From Porticoccaceae bacterium UBA1989 (lineage in GTDB: Bacteria > Pseudomonadota > Gammaproteobacteria > Pseudomonadales > Porticoccaceae): 26,844 nucleotides of DNA. Of the stretch, positions 6,168 through 14,632 are shown piece by piece. Where the stretch lies: the NCBI GenBank assembly GCA_002335945.1, contig DDDD01000055.1, positions 1 to 26,844 on the forward strand, written 5' to 3'. Position 1 is the stretch's first letter, and every line of letters starts with the position of its first letter. The notes under the pieces are model-generated. The model was given only the letters and a program-made list of their open reading frames with translations, was not told the DNA's origin and did no database searches. The position numbers and the translations under genes are program-made.

Positions 6168-7388
6168 GCGGACATGCCACAGGGGCGAAAACAGTGCGGT
6201 TAACACCGCGACACTAAAGCTAGCGGCAGCGATCACCATGAAGGTTGAACTTAGGCCGATACTCTCTACCGTGACACCGCAAACCCAGGCTCCCAAAGGC
6301 GCGCCACCAAATAGGCAGAGTTGGTAGACCGAAGCCGCTCTTGAGCGGACCTCATGGGATACCTGGTTATGCAAAATAGTCCGGCCCAACGTCATGGACA
6401 GGCCAGAGAAGAATCCCCAGATATAGACCACCGGAAATAAGATCCACATGCTCGGCACGGTCGCAATAATACCCACCAGACTCCCGCGCAATAAGAAGCT
6501 TATAACCATTAGCCTACCCGGGCGATTAAACATTTTACTGCGTTTCATAACACCAAAATTGGCACTGACGATGCCCAGAGAAAATACAATCTGCAAGGTC
6601 GCATAGAGCCCTGCCCCTCCGTCATAAAGCTCACGAGCAATCAGCGGCATGCCCACCAGATAGACACCGAAGGCTAAAAATCCGGTGGCAAATACAATCA
6701 TCAATAGGTGCAGCAGGCCTTTATCATCACGGAATATTTGTAGTCCTTCGCCCAATTCTTTCCAGCTGTGCTTGAGGGTTTTCTTCTCAACCACCGGTTT
6801 TACGCCACCTAAGGGAACAGGATGGCTTCGCCTTATTAGCACGGCGCTAATCACAAATATGAGCATCTGAAATAGCAGTAACTGGGGCAGACTAACAATG
6901 TCGAGCTGTCCGGCAATCCAGAAGCCAATGCCCTGAGCAATAAACTGGGTCACCATAACCTTGGCTACGGTCTGATGCATAATTTCTGGGGCGGCATACC
7001 CGAGCAAGCTCTCGCGGGCCGGCTGCACAAATGCAGAGATAGTGCCGAAGGCCACACCAAATAACAGCAGCAGGGTAAAGGTGAGTTCGCCGGTCAATAC
7101 AGAGGCCAGAATAAGACCCAGAGGTAACAGATAAACCAAATACAGCAGCGACAACCAAGTGCCACGATGACGGCGATCTGAGGCTATGCCGCCTGGCAAA
7201 AGAAACAGTAAATTAGGCAGTAAAACCGCCATTTGAGCCAAGCCCAAACGACTGGGGGATTCCATTAACACGCCCACCACTAACCAGGGATAGAGCACCT
7301 TGTGCAGCCCCATAGCCAGATTACTTGTGCCGATAGTTGCCAGAAAGTAACGAAAGGAAAAACGCTGAGTCGACGCTTTCGGTGACAT
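6147..7388 (-). CDS. Major facilitator superfamily transporter
   Basis: A 413-aa integral membrane protein with about 12 hydrophobic segments, the MFS size and layout. GGIASDRRHRGTW near residues 66-78 matches the loop 2-3 motif A (GxxxDRxxRR-like). A longer charged central loop (about 192-215, SHPVPLGGVKPVVEKKTLKHSWKE split by Pro/Gly) separates the two halves. The substrate cannot be inferred; the family includes drug, siderophore and metabolite exporters. ATG at 7388 is used, but GTG at 7391, directly after the TAG of the upstream gene, is equally open. Neither has a strong Shine-Dalgarno sequence, which suggests translational coupling. It is the last gene of the smc-zipA-ligA transcription unit as far as spacing shows. 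Confidence 0.88.
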   Translation of the reverse strand: MSPKASTQRFSFRYFLATIGTSNLAMGLHKVLYPWLVVGVLMESPSRLGLAQMAVLLPNLLFLLPGGIASDRRHRGTWLSLLYLVYLLPLGLILASVLTGELTFTLLLLFGVAFGTISAFVQPARESLLGYAAPEIMHQTVAKVMVTQFIAQGIGFWIAGQLDIVSLPQLLLFQMLIFVISAVLIRRSHPVPLGGVKPVVEKKTLKHSWKELGEGLQIFRDDKGLLHLLMIVFATGFLAFGVYLVGMPLIARELYDGGAGLYATLQIVFSLGIVSANFGVMKRSKMFNRPGRLMVISFLLRGSLVGIIATVPSMWILFPVVYIWGFFSGLSMTLGRTILHNQVSHEVRSRAASVYQLCLFGGAPLGAWVCGVTVESIGLSSTFMVIAAASFSVAVLTALFSPLWHVRGDITEA

Positions 7389-7391
7389 CAC

Positions 7392-7610
7392 CTAGCGAAA
7401 TCGCTTGCGCAGATAGGCGATCATCCAGCCTAGCATTGCAGCAGCACCAATAATTAGCATCAGTCCGCCGAGCATAAACATTAGGTTAGCGGTCATGGTG
7501 GAGACGGGAACATCATAAACTTTGACGGCCATGAGCAGAAATGCCAGACAGCCAAGCATGGAGGCTATCCAAGCCGAGCGCTGTCTTATTTCTTTTTTTA
7601 ACTTGGCCAT
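7392..7610 (-). CDS. Small two-helix membrane protein, unknown
   Basis: A 72-aa protein I do not recognise. It has a basic N-terminus (MAKLKKEIRQR), a first hydrophobic helix at about 13-30, a short loop with VPVSTM, a second helix at about 41-64 with GGLMLIIGAAAML, and a basic end (YLRKRFR). Positive charges at both ends predict that both termini are cytoplasmic. AAAGG lies 7-8 bases before the ATG, a good ribosome site. It is tightly joined to the MFS gene (stop and start abut), so it may be an accessory subunit of that transporter; this is inference from position only. Confidence 0.7.
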   Translation of the reverse strand: MAKLKKEIRQRSAWIASMLGCLAFLLMAVKVYDVPVSTMTANLMFMLGGLMLIIGAAAMLGWMIAYLRKRFR

Positions 7611-7640
7611 TGATTAACCTTTCTGATTTTTTTAATTTTT

Positions 7641-7664
7641 GTTGGTCGGTTGGTCTGTTGGTTG
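7641..7664. repeat. Three tandem octamers, GTTGGTCG type
   Basis: GTTGGTCG, GTTGGTCT and GTTGGTTG stand head to tail at 7641-7664 in the 63-base gap between the 139-aa and 72-aa genes. A perfect 10-base palindrome, TAAGTACTTA (7667-7676), adjoins and includes the stop codon of the 139-aa gene. The repeat could change copy number by slippage without touching a coding region. Confidence 0.75.
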
Positions 7665-7673
7665 GGTAAGTAC

Positions 7674-8093
7674 TTAGCCAACCTCTTTCAGCCATTCGCA
7701 GCGAATATTAATATTCGACTGGTTGGGCACATGTGCCGCATCACTGGTTTCAAAGACAAATGAATGCAGCCCCGACATTTCTGTTTCAAGATGTACCGTG
7801 GCCGAGACCCAGTACATTTTGCGCAGTAAATTTTCAAACTGCTCGAGCCAGTATTTCCACTCGTGTTCTACCCCCTTATAGGAGGCGCCGAAATGCATCA
7901 CTTCGGTGCTTAAACTTATATCGGTCATGGTGTTTTCCGGCAGCGAAAACATCTCTCGGTTCACCAGCGTCCATGACTCTGCCGAGGGCAACTCGAGCAT
8001 GGCTTCACGATTACTACGCCGATGTTCGCTAATATCTACCAAGGCTACATCTTTAATACAGCCGTACACCACTGACTCAGATTGAATATCCAT
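7674..8093 (-). CDS. Hypothetical protein downstream of ligA
   Basis: A 139-aa soluble protein that I do not recognise. It lacks a signal peptide and membrane helices. It is rich in Glu, Ser and Trp/Tyr, with EWKYWLEQFENLLRKMYWV at about 76-94 as a probable amphipathic helix followed by beta-like alternation (SATVHLETEMSGLHSFVFE). GGGAAGGGAAT directly before the ATG is a strong ribosome site, and the start is only 13 bases after the ligA stop, so it is probably co-transcribed with ligA. An opposite-strand frame over the same DNA (7733-8032) lacks these supports and looks like a shadow. Its role, and whether it relates to DNA repair, is unknown. Confidence 0.7.
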   Translation of the reverse strand: MDIQSESVVYGCIKDVALVDISEHRRSNREAMLELPSAESWTLVNREMFSLPENTMTDISLSTEVMHFGASYKGVEHEWKYWLEQFENLLRKMYWVSATVHLETEMSGLHSFVFETSDAAHVPNQSNINIRCEWLKEVG

Positions 8094-8106
8094 ATTCCCT
8101 TCCCTG

Positions 8107-10149
8107 TTACCCTAACCTGTTTAAATACTCCAAAAATCCCGCTTCGTCCAGCACCGGAATATCCAGTGACTGAGCCTTGGTCAATTTCGAACCTGCCCCC
8201 GGCCCTGCCACTACCTGTGAGGTCTTGGCGGAAACACTGCCAGCAACCTTGGCACCCAGAGCCTGCAGACGATCTTTGGCTTCGGCACGACTCATTATTT
8301 CCATGCCGCCGGTAAGCACCCAGGTCTGGCCTTTTAGGGGCTGCGATGCCTGAGCATTCTGGTCTATATCGGCCCAGTTTACCCCAGACTCACGCAGTGC
8401 CTGAATAATAGACAGATTATCCGGATTGCTGAAAAAATTAACAATATGCTTTGCGACCACTGGGCCAATATCGTCGACGTCTAACAGCTGTTCAGCATCG
8501 GCTTCGATCACCGCTTCTAATGAGCCAAAATTGTTCGCTAAGGTTTGTGCCGTCGCCTCGCCCACTTCTCTAATACCCAACGAATATAAAAATTTAGCGA
8601 GGGTGGTTTCTTTACTGGCGGTTATCGCGGCGGTTAAGTTGGTTGCCGATTTATCCGCCATGCGTTCGAGGCCTAATAGCTGATCCACATTTAATTCAAA
8701 GAGGTCGGCCACAGAATAAATAGACCCAGCATCGACTAACAGCTCAACTAACTTGTCACCGAGGCCATCAATGTCCATGGCCTTGCGTGAGGCAAAATGT
8801 TTTATCGCTTCTTTAATCTGAGCACCACAGAAAAGTCCGCCAGTGCAGCGAGCAACTGCCTCACCTTCGGCGCGTTTTACCGAGGACTGACAGACGGGGC
8901 AACGCTCGGGAAATACAATTTGTTGAGCATCTTCCGGGCGTTTTTCTAAAATCACTTTGGCGATTTGGGGAATCACATCACCGGCACGGCGAATAATTAC
9001 GGTGTCGCCAATACATACACCCAGCCGTTTTATTTCGTCGCCATTGTGCAGGGTGGCATTGCTTACCGTAACTCCACCGACAAAGACCGGCGCTAGTCGG
9101 GCCACTGGTGTTATTGCTCCAGTGCGACCCACTTGAAATTCCACGTCGAGCAGCTTGGTCATTTCTTCCTGGGCGGGAAACTTTCGTGCAATGGCCCAGC
9201 GCGGCGCCTTGGCCACAAAACCTAAACGCTGCTGCAGGGCTAGGTTATTAACTTTGTAAACGATGCCATCAATATCATAGGTCAGCTGGTCACGGCGTTT
9301 GGCCATGGCGCTGTAATAGTCTTCACAGGCGGCAATACCAATAACGGCCACAACATGTTCATTAATTTTAAAGCCCCAACCGCCGAGTGTCTCGAGCATA
9401 TGGGTGTGGCTATCTGGGGTTACCTCAGCCTCAAACTGGCCCACGGAATAGGCACACATTTCTAGGGGTCGGCTGGCGGTTATTTTTGAATCTAGCTGGC
9501 GTAGACTTCCCGCCGCTGCGTTGCGTGGGTTAACAAAGGTTTTTTCGCCCGCGGCTATGGCTTTGGCATTTAGTGCGTCAAAGCCCGGACGGGGCAGATA
9601 TATTTCACCACGCACTTCAAGTAATTTAGGAATATTGTCGCCGCGAAGTTTAAGGGGAATACTTTTGATGGTGCGTACATTGGCGGTAATGTCTTCCCCC
9701 ACTGAACCATCCCCGCGGGTGGCACCCCGCACTAACTGTCCATTTTCATAGAGCAGGCTAACCGCAACGCCATCGAGTTTTGGCTCGCAGGCAAATTCTA
9801 TTTCTGTGGGATTTTTTAGGGCGGCATAATTTAAACGGTCTTTAATACGGCGATCAAAGTCTTCGAGTTCTGCGTCACTAAAGGCGTTTTCTAGGGACAG
9901 CATGGCCACGGTGTGGCGTACCTGTGTAAAGGATTCTAGCGCCTTGCCACCGACACGTTGACTGGGGGAGTCTTCACTAAGCAGCCCGGGATACTGGGCT
10001 TCAATGGCCTGTAGCTCACGCATTTGACGGTCGTATTCGCTGTCCGGAACCGAGGGATCGTCCAGAACATAGTAGCGGTGATTATGCTGGTTTAACGCAT
10101 CTTTGAGATGTTCATACTCCCTTAGAACATCGTCTGAAATTTGCTGCAT
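8107..10149 (-). CDS. ligA: NAD-dependent DNA ligase
   Basis: A 680-aa enzyme that seals nicks in duplex DNA with NAD as AMP donor, essential for joining Okazaki fragments and for repair. Domains in order: Ia (HNHRYYVLDDPSVPDSEYD, about 22-40, NMN binding); adenylation domain with the active-site lysine in CEPKLDGVAVS (Lys124) and TRGDGSVGEDIT; OB fold; a four-Cys zinc finger (CPVC...C...C); helix-hairpin-helix repeats (IDGLGDKLVELL, SLGIREVGEATAQTLA, VDDIGPVVAKHI); and a C-terminal BRCT domain from about 600 (WVLTGGMEIMSRAEAK). Length is normal (E. coli 671 aa). The initiation site is weak (GGCGAC). It lies 17 bases after zipA in the smc-zipA-ligA order familiar from Pseudomonas. Confidence 0.98.
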   Translation of the reverse strand: MQQISDDVLREYEHLKDALNQHNHRYYVLDDPSVPDSEYDRQMRELQAIEAQYPGLLSEDSPSQRVGGKALESFTQVRHTVAMLSLENAFSDAELEDFDRRIKDRLNYAALKNPTEIEFACEPKLDGVAVSLLYENGQLVRGATRGDGSVGEDITANVRTIKSIPLKLRGDNIPKLLEVRGEIYLPRPGFDALNAKAIAAGEKTFVNPRNAAAGSLRQLDSKITASRPLEMCAYSVGQFEAEVTPDSHTHMLETLGGWGFKINEHVVAVIGIAACEDYYSAMAKRRDQLTYDIDGIVYKVNNLALQQRLGFVAKAPRWAIARKFPAQEEMTKLLDVEFQVGRTGAITPVARLAPVFVGGVTVSNATLHNGDEIKRLGVCIGDTVIIRRAGDVIPQIAKVILEKRPEDAQQIVFPERCPVCQSSVKRAEGEAVARCTGGLFCGAQIKEAIKHFASRKAMDIDGLGDKLVELLVDAGSIYSVADLFELNVDQLLGLERMADKSATNLTAAITASKETTLAKFLYSLGIREVGEATAQTLANNFGSLEAVIEADAEQLLDVDDIGPVVAKHIVNFFSNPDNLSIIQALRESGVNWADIDQNAQASQPLKGQTWVLTGGMEIMSRAEAKDRLQALGAKVAGSVSAKTSQVVAGPGAGSKLTKAQSLDIPVLDEAGFLEYLNRLG

Positions 10150-10166
10150 ATTGTCGCCGTGGTAAT

Positions 10167-11000
10167 TCAGCTACTTTGGTCGCGTCGAACTGACACATCC
10201 CGGGCACGCTGTCGGTAGTGTTCAATGGTGTTTCGCGTCATTGAACTGCGCGACTCATCCATTACATTTAGCTGCAAGTCGCCAACTATACTGTCCACCG
10301 CTTCAATCATAATATTGAGGGCGTCGACAGGATCTGCTATATCGTCCAGCGCCATAAACAATGTGACGCCTGGAACCTCGAGATCACCCATGGTATTTAA
10401 ATCAAAGGTGCCGGGGTTAACCAGGTTGGCCATACTAAACAGCACTGGGCCGGAGCCGTCATCACTGAGATGACGGTGGAAGATTTTCATGGCGCCATAG
10501 CGAAGGCCTGCACTGAGCACGGCATCCAACAACTGCTGGCCAGCAACCTTTTCTCCCTTGTTCGCCATCAAATGAATAACCAGAACTTCTTCAGGTTGGG
10601 TATTTGGTTTTTCGGCCGGTTTTTGAGGCTGAGCCTGCTGGGTTAATTCGGCTCGCTGACGCTCATAGATTGAGTTATCCAGATCAAACACTTCCTGCTC
10701 TGGCTCGCGATCAAAACCGAAACCATTGGGGCGTCGCAAACTATCTTCTACTTGCTGAATATCGCCCTCGTCACGAACACCAATAACACGGGCTCGGCCC
10801 GAGGGGAACTGGCTTGCTTCTAATGCATCCAACTCTTCTTTGGTAACATCCTGAGCGGAGGCCTTGCGCAATTTGCGCGATGACATCTGTAAATTTTCGT
10901 AACGATTGCGCTTTATACGCCGCGCACCATCAAGAATTATGGCGAGAATAACCAATACGCCAACAACAATGAGTACTTCTCGGGGGCCAAAATAATCCAT
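10167..11000 (-). CDS. zipA: Cell division protein ZipA
   Basis: A 277-aa inner-membrane protein that ties FtsZ filaments to the membrane at the division site. The N-terminus is a membrane anchor (REVLIVVGVLVILAIILDG, about 7-25) followed by a basic stretch (RRIKRNR). The variable linker (about 35-140) is rich in Gln, Glu and Pro (AQPQKPAEKPNTQPEE). The C-terminal FtsZ-binding domain runs from about 142 (VLVIHLMANKGEKVAG, MKIFHRH, FSMANLVNPGTFDL, PGVTLFMALDDIADP). The linker is on the short side compared with E. coli ZipA (328 aa). It lies between smc and ligA with a 30-base gap after smc, and the same neighbours support the call. Confidence 0.95.
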   Translation of the reverse strand: MDYFGPREVLIVVGVLVILAIILDGARRIKRNRYENLQMSSRKLRKASAQDVTKEELDALEASQFPSGRARVIGVRDEGDIQQVEDSLRRPNGFGFDREPEQEVFDLDNSIYERQRAELTQQAQPQKPAEKPNTQPEEVLVIHLMANKGEKVAGQQLLDAVLSAGLRYGAMKIFHRHLSDDGSGPVLFSMANLVNPGTFDLNTMGDLEVPGVTLFMALDDIADPVDALNIMIEAVDSIVGDLQLNVMDESRSSMTRNTIEHYRQRARDVSVRRDQSS

Positions 11001-11030
11001 ATTTATAGCGTGCTCAATAATTTAACGTTA

Positions 11031-14000
11031 TCAGGCATCGGCTAATTCAGCAGCCTGATTTACATCTACAGTGACCAGTCTAGATACGCCTGGTTCATGC
11101 ATAGTGACACCCATCAACTGATTTGCCGCTTCCATGGAAATCTTGTTGTGAGTAATAAAAATAAACTGCACCTCAGATGACATCTCTTTAACCATGGCAG
11201 CATAGCGGCCCACGTTGGCGTCATCTAGGGGGGCATCAACCTCATCAAGCATACAAAACGGTGCCGGATTAAGTTTAAATATAGCAAATACCATGGCGAT
11301 TGCCGTCATTGCTTTTTCACCACCAGAAAGTAGGTGAATCGAGGCATTCTTTTTACCCGGTGGTCGGGCCATCAATGTGACACCTGTATCTAACAGATCG
11401 TCGCCAGTCATTTCCAAATACGCATGGCCACCGCCAAACAGTTTCGGGAATAAGGCTTGCAGATGACCATTGACTAAATCGAAGGTCTCTTTAAAGCGCG
11501 TGCGGGTTTCGCGATCAATCTTCTGTATGGCATTTTGTAATGTGTTGAGCGCTTCTTCTAATTCAGCATTTTGCTGGTCTAGATAATCTTTGCGCTCGGA
11601 CTCAATTTTATACTCGTCAATGGCGGCCAGGTTAATCGGCCCAAGACGGGAGATACGATTACCAATTAGCTGAAGTTGCTCTTCCCAATCTACCAGGTCT
11701 GCGTCATCGGCAAGGCTTTCAAGTAGGGTTGGCAGATCGGCTTCTTTCTCGGCTATCTGCTCTTCAATGGTGCGACTTAGCGTGCTGATTTCTTGCGCTG
11801 CAATACGGCGTTCTTCGAGCTTAACTCGCACGGCCTGTATTTCAATTTCCAGCTCGCCACGCAGTTTTTCCTGCTCGCGCATCTGGTGCTCTACCGACTC
11901 AACACCGGCTCGGGCTTCGGTCAATTCGGCGTCCACTAAGAGGCGCGCTTCGAGCTGGGTTTCAAGCTCGACTTTGTAACCTTCAGTGGGATCTTCTTTA
12001 ATATTGAAGGCTTCACGAAGCTGTTGGCGACGCTCTTGAAGACGCTCAACCTGAGTTTCAAGACGACCAATACCCTCGCGGATAGAATTTAGCTGGGTCT
12101 GCAATGAGCCTTCACGCATGGCTAACTCTTGGCGACGATCGCGATCATGGCGGGCAGTCTGGCGCACCTCATCAAGTTCACTGCGACACAGGTCACGCTG
12201 TTTCATTAATGCTTCGCGCTGCACGGTATCTGCGTCCATCTTTTCGATGGACTCTTGCAACATGACTCGCGCCTTGGCCAGATTTTCCTGCTCGGTCTCG
12301 GTTTGTTGCTGTACCTCAGTAAGCTCAGTTTCAGCACGCTCTTTGCGGGCCTTGTACTGCTCTATCTGAACTTCAAAACCGCTGAGCTTGGAACGCATCT
12401 CGGCATAGCTATTCTGCTGCTGAGCAACATTGCTGGCAATTTCCTGACGGGTGGCTTCAAGGCTGCGCAGGCGTTGCTCGTTGCCCTGACGTATATCTTC
12501 AAGCTCGATGACTTTTTCGTTGAGCTGGACAGTCTCTTGGCTAATGGCTTCTAGCTCTTGCTTGCGCTTTAACACACCAGCAGTCGCGTCTTTGTCTCGT
12601 GCCACACGCAACCAGTTGCTGCCCAACCAGATACCTTCGCGGGTAACCACAGATTCGATAGCCGATAATGTCGGCTGCAGCTTTAGTGCGTCTGCCAGAC
12701 TTTCGGCGGCATAGACATTGGCCATGAGCGCCTGAGCGGAATCACCGGTTACCAGGTCGCTGAGCAACTGGCCTTTATTGCCGGAGGTTGCTGTTGTAGA
12801 GGCTTTCCCGATAAGGAGTAATTCGCCCTTTTTAAAGTCATCGAGTAGGCCGATATTGCTGGCGATATCATCGACTGCAATCGCTTGGAGATAGCTACCC
12901 AATACTGTTTCTGCTGCCACGTCCCAACCACTGGCAGCGACCACTGAGTCTGCTAGTCGGGGTTTATCGCCCAGACCTTTGGCGGCTAACCACTGCTTCT
13001 CAGCATCGTCGCCCATGGCGGCCTGCTGCAACGCTTCGAGAGATGCCTGACGGCCTTTTAATGTTTGCTGACGACTGCGGGCTTCGTCATGTTCTGCGGC
13101 GGCGATTTTTTCTTGGCCGCGCAGGGTTTCAATGTCTTGGCCGTTTTCAATGCGCTGGGTATCGATAGCGTCTCGGGCGAGCTTAGACTCGGCGAGCATT
13201 TCTTGAATAAGCGCCATCTCTTCTTCGGCGGGACTGGCTTGAAAGCTGTTGGCTTCATTAGAAAGGGCTTGCTGGCGCTCGGTTAGGCGACGTAGCAACT
13301 GTTCCAAATGCTGAATGCGTGACTGCTGCACCTCTGCCTGCTGGCGAGGGCTAGCTGATGTCTGGTTAAACTCATCCCAGGCCTGCTGCCAATTTTGCAT
13401 GGCCAACTCGGCGGACTGTAACGCTTCTGCGGAGATAGCTTCAGCTTTGCTGGCTTCTTCTAGACCGGGAACCAACTCATTAAATTCTGCATCCCAACCG
13501 GCGGCTTTTTGGCGGTCGGTATTGAGATGCTCTTCAGCTTCGGTAAAGTTACGTTCGGTTTGTTCTAAATCTTTGTGCAGCTCTTGGGCACGCTGCTGTG
13601 CGTGTTCGATGGCCTGTTCGATGCGGGCAACATCGCCGCCAATTTTGTAGAACCTTGCCTGGACTTCATTCAGGGCATCACCCTGATCGGTAAACTGGGT
13701 ACGCAACTTTTCAATGCTGGTGTCGCAGGCACTGCGTTGGGTAATCACTTTTTCTAGCTCAATTTCAAAGCCGCCGATAACCTGCTTTTGCTCGCTGGCA
13801 GAGGCATCGTAACCACGCCATTTTAGGGCCAGCAATTCAGCTGAGACCTGACGTTCGTCTTTTTTGTATTCGGAGTATTTTTCAGCGGCCTTGGCCTGAC
13901 GTTCAAGACGACCAAGCTGACGACCCAGCTCATCGCGGATATCCGTGAGACGCTCAAGGTTTTCCATGGTGCGGCGAATGCGGCCTTCGGTTTCACGACG

Positions 14001-14528
14001 GCGTTCTTTGTATTTTGAAATCCCTGCGGCTTCTTCAATATAGATGCGCAGCTCTTCGGGTTTGGCTTCAATGAGCCGCGAGATCATGCCCTGCTCAATA
14101 ATCGCGTAGCTACGTGGCCCAAGACCTGTGCCCAGGAAGATATCGGTGATATCCCGGCGACGACATTTGTTGCCATTTAAATAGTAATTAGACTGCCCAT
14201 CACGGGTAACTTTGCGCTTGATGCCAATTTCATTGTAGGCGGCATATTCGCCGACAATGGTGCCATCGCTATTATCAAAAATTAATTCAATCGATGCCTG
14301 ACCTACGGGTTTACGTCCACCAGAACCGTTGAAAATAACATCGGTCATGGACTCGCCACGGAGGTTCTTGGCAGAGCTTTCGCCCATTACCCAGCGCACG
14401 GCGTCGATAATATTCGACTTGCCGCAGCCATTGGGGCCAACAACAGCGCAGAGGTTGCTTGGGAAGTAAACGTTGGTTGGGTCCACAAAGGATTTGAACC
14501 CAGCTAATTTGATCGATTTAAGCCGCAT
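11031..14528 (-). CDS. smc: Chromosome segregation protein SMC
   Basis: A 1165-aa ATPase that, with ScpAB, organises and helps segregate the chromosome. The N-terminal head has Walker A GPNGCGKS at 31-38 within a conserved block ending VRWVMGESSAKNLRG. Two long coiled coils (about 170-510 and 660-1000, rich in E, Q, R, A, L) flank a hinge at about 515-650. The C-terminal head has the ABC signature LSGGEK at 1067-1072 and Walker B with LDEVDAPLDDANV at 1094-1106, plus the H-loop ITHNK. The shafts are intact and the length is normal. The presence of SMC rather than MukB is typical of Pseudomonas-like gammaproteobacteria. The ribosome site is weak, and a promoter-like pair lies 69-97 bases upstream. 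Confidence 0.97.
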   Translation of the reverse strand: MRLKSIKLAGFKSFVDPTNVYFPSNLCAVVGPNGCGKSNIIDAVRWVMGESSAKNLRGESMTDVIFNGSGGRKPVGQASIELIFDNSDGTIVGEYAAYNEIGIKRKVTRDGQSNYYLNGNKCRRRDITDIFLGTGLGPRSYAIIEQGMISRLIEAKPEELRIYIEEAAGISKYKERRRETEGRIRRTMENLERLTDIRDELGRQLGRLERQAKAAEKYSEYKKDERQVSAELLALKWRGYDASASEQKQVIGGFEIELEKVITQRSACDTSIEKLRTQFTDQGDALNEVQARFYKIGGDVARIEQAIEHAQQRAQELHKDLEQTERNFTEAEEHLNTDRQKAAGWDAEFNELVPGLEEASKAEAISAEALQSAELAMQNWQQAWDEFNQTSASPRQQAEVQQSRIQHLEQLLRRLTERQQALSNEANSFQASPAEEEMALIQEMLAESKLARDAIDTQRIENGQDIETLRGQEKIAAAEHDEARSRQQTLKGRQASLEALQQAAMGDDAEKQWLAAKGLGDKPRLADSVVAASGWDVAAETVLGSYLQAIAVDDIASNIGLLDDFKKGELLLIGKASTTATSGNKGQLLSDLVTGDSAQALMANVYAAESLADALKLQPTLSAIESVVTREGIWLGSNWLRVARDKDATAGVLKRKQELEAISQETVQLNEKVIELEDIRQGNEQRLRSLEATRQEIASNVAQQQNSYAEMRSKLSGFEVQIEQYKARKERAETELTEVQQQTETEQENLAKARVMLQESIEKMDADTVQREALMKQRDLCRSELDEVRQTARHDRDRRQELAMREGSLQTQLNSIREGIGRLETQVERLQERRQQLREAFNIKEDPTEGYKVELETQLEARLLVDAELTEARAGVESVEHQMREQEKLRGELEIEIQAVRVKLEERRIAAQEISTLSRTIEEQIAEKEADLPTLLESLADDADLVDWEEQLQLIGNRISRLGPINLAAIDEYKIESERKDYLDQQNAELEEALNTLQNAIQKIDRETRTRFKETFDLVNGHLQALFPKLFGGGHAYLEMTGDDLLDTGVTLMARPPGKKNASIHLLSGGEKAMTAIAMVFAIFKLNPAPFCMLDEVDAPLDDANVGRYAAMVKEMSSEVQFIFITHNKISMEAANQLMGVTMHEPGVSRLVTVDVNQAAELADA

Positions 14529-14596
14529 GTTTAGTCATTTCTGTTTATGTTGGGTCAAGTCCGTTGGCCGCAGGATTGCATAAAACTAAGCATAGA

Positions 14597-14625
14597 ATTC
14601 TACACGCTCTGCGCGCGGCAGTCAC
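14597..14625 (-). promoter_or_regulatory. Candidate promoter of the smc-zipA-ligA unit
   Basis: On the minus strand GTGACT (14625-14620), a 17-base spacer and TAGAAT (14602-14597) form a sigma-70-like pair. It sits directly after the ccmI stop. The -10 lies in a 10-base palindrome, TAGAATTCTA (14593-14602). The leader to the smc ATG would be about 60 bases. This suggests smc has its own start site even though the ccm genes read in the same direction. Confidence 0.45.
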
Positions 14626-14632
14626 TACACAG

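Noticed and set aside
7733..8032. Plus-strand 99-aa frame opposite the 139-aa gene
   Set aside because: Its composition is shadow-like (many Arg, Pro, Ser), and the minus-strand frame has a strong ribosome site and operon spacing.
11767..13757. Several plus-strand frames of 60-111 aa inside smc
   Set aside because: They mirror coiled-coil codons of smc, giving Ser/Arg/Cys-rich translations without known motifs.
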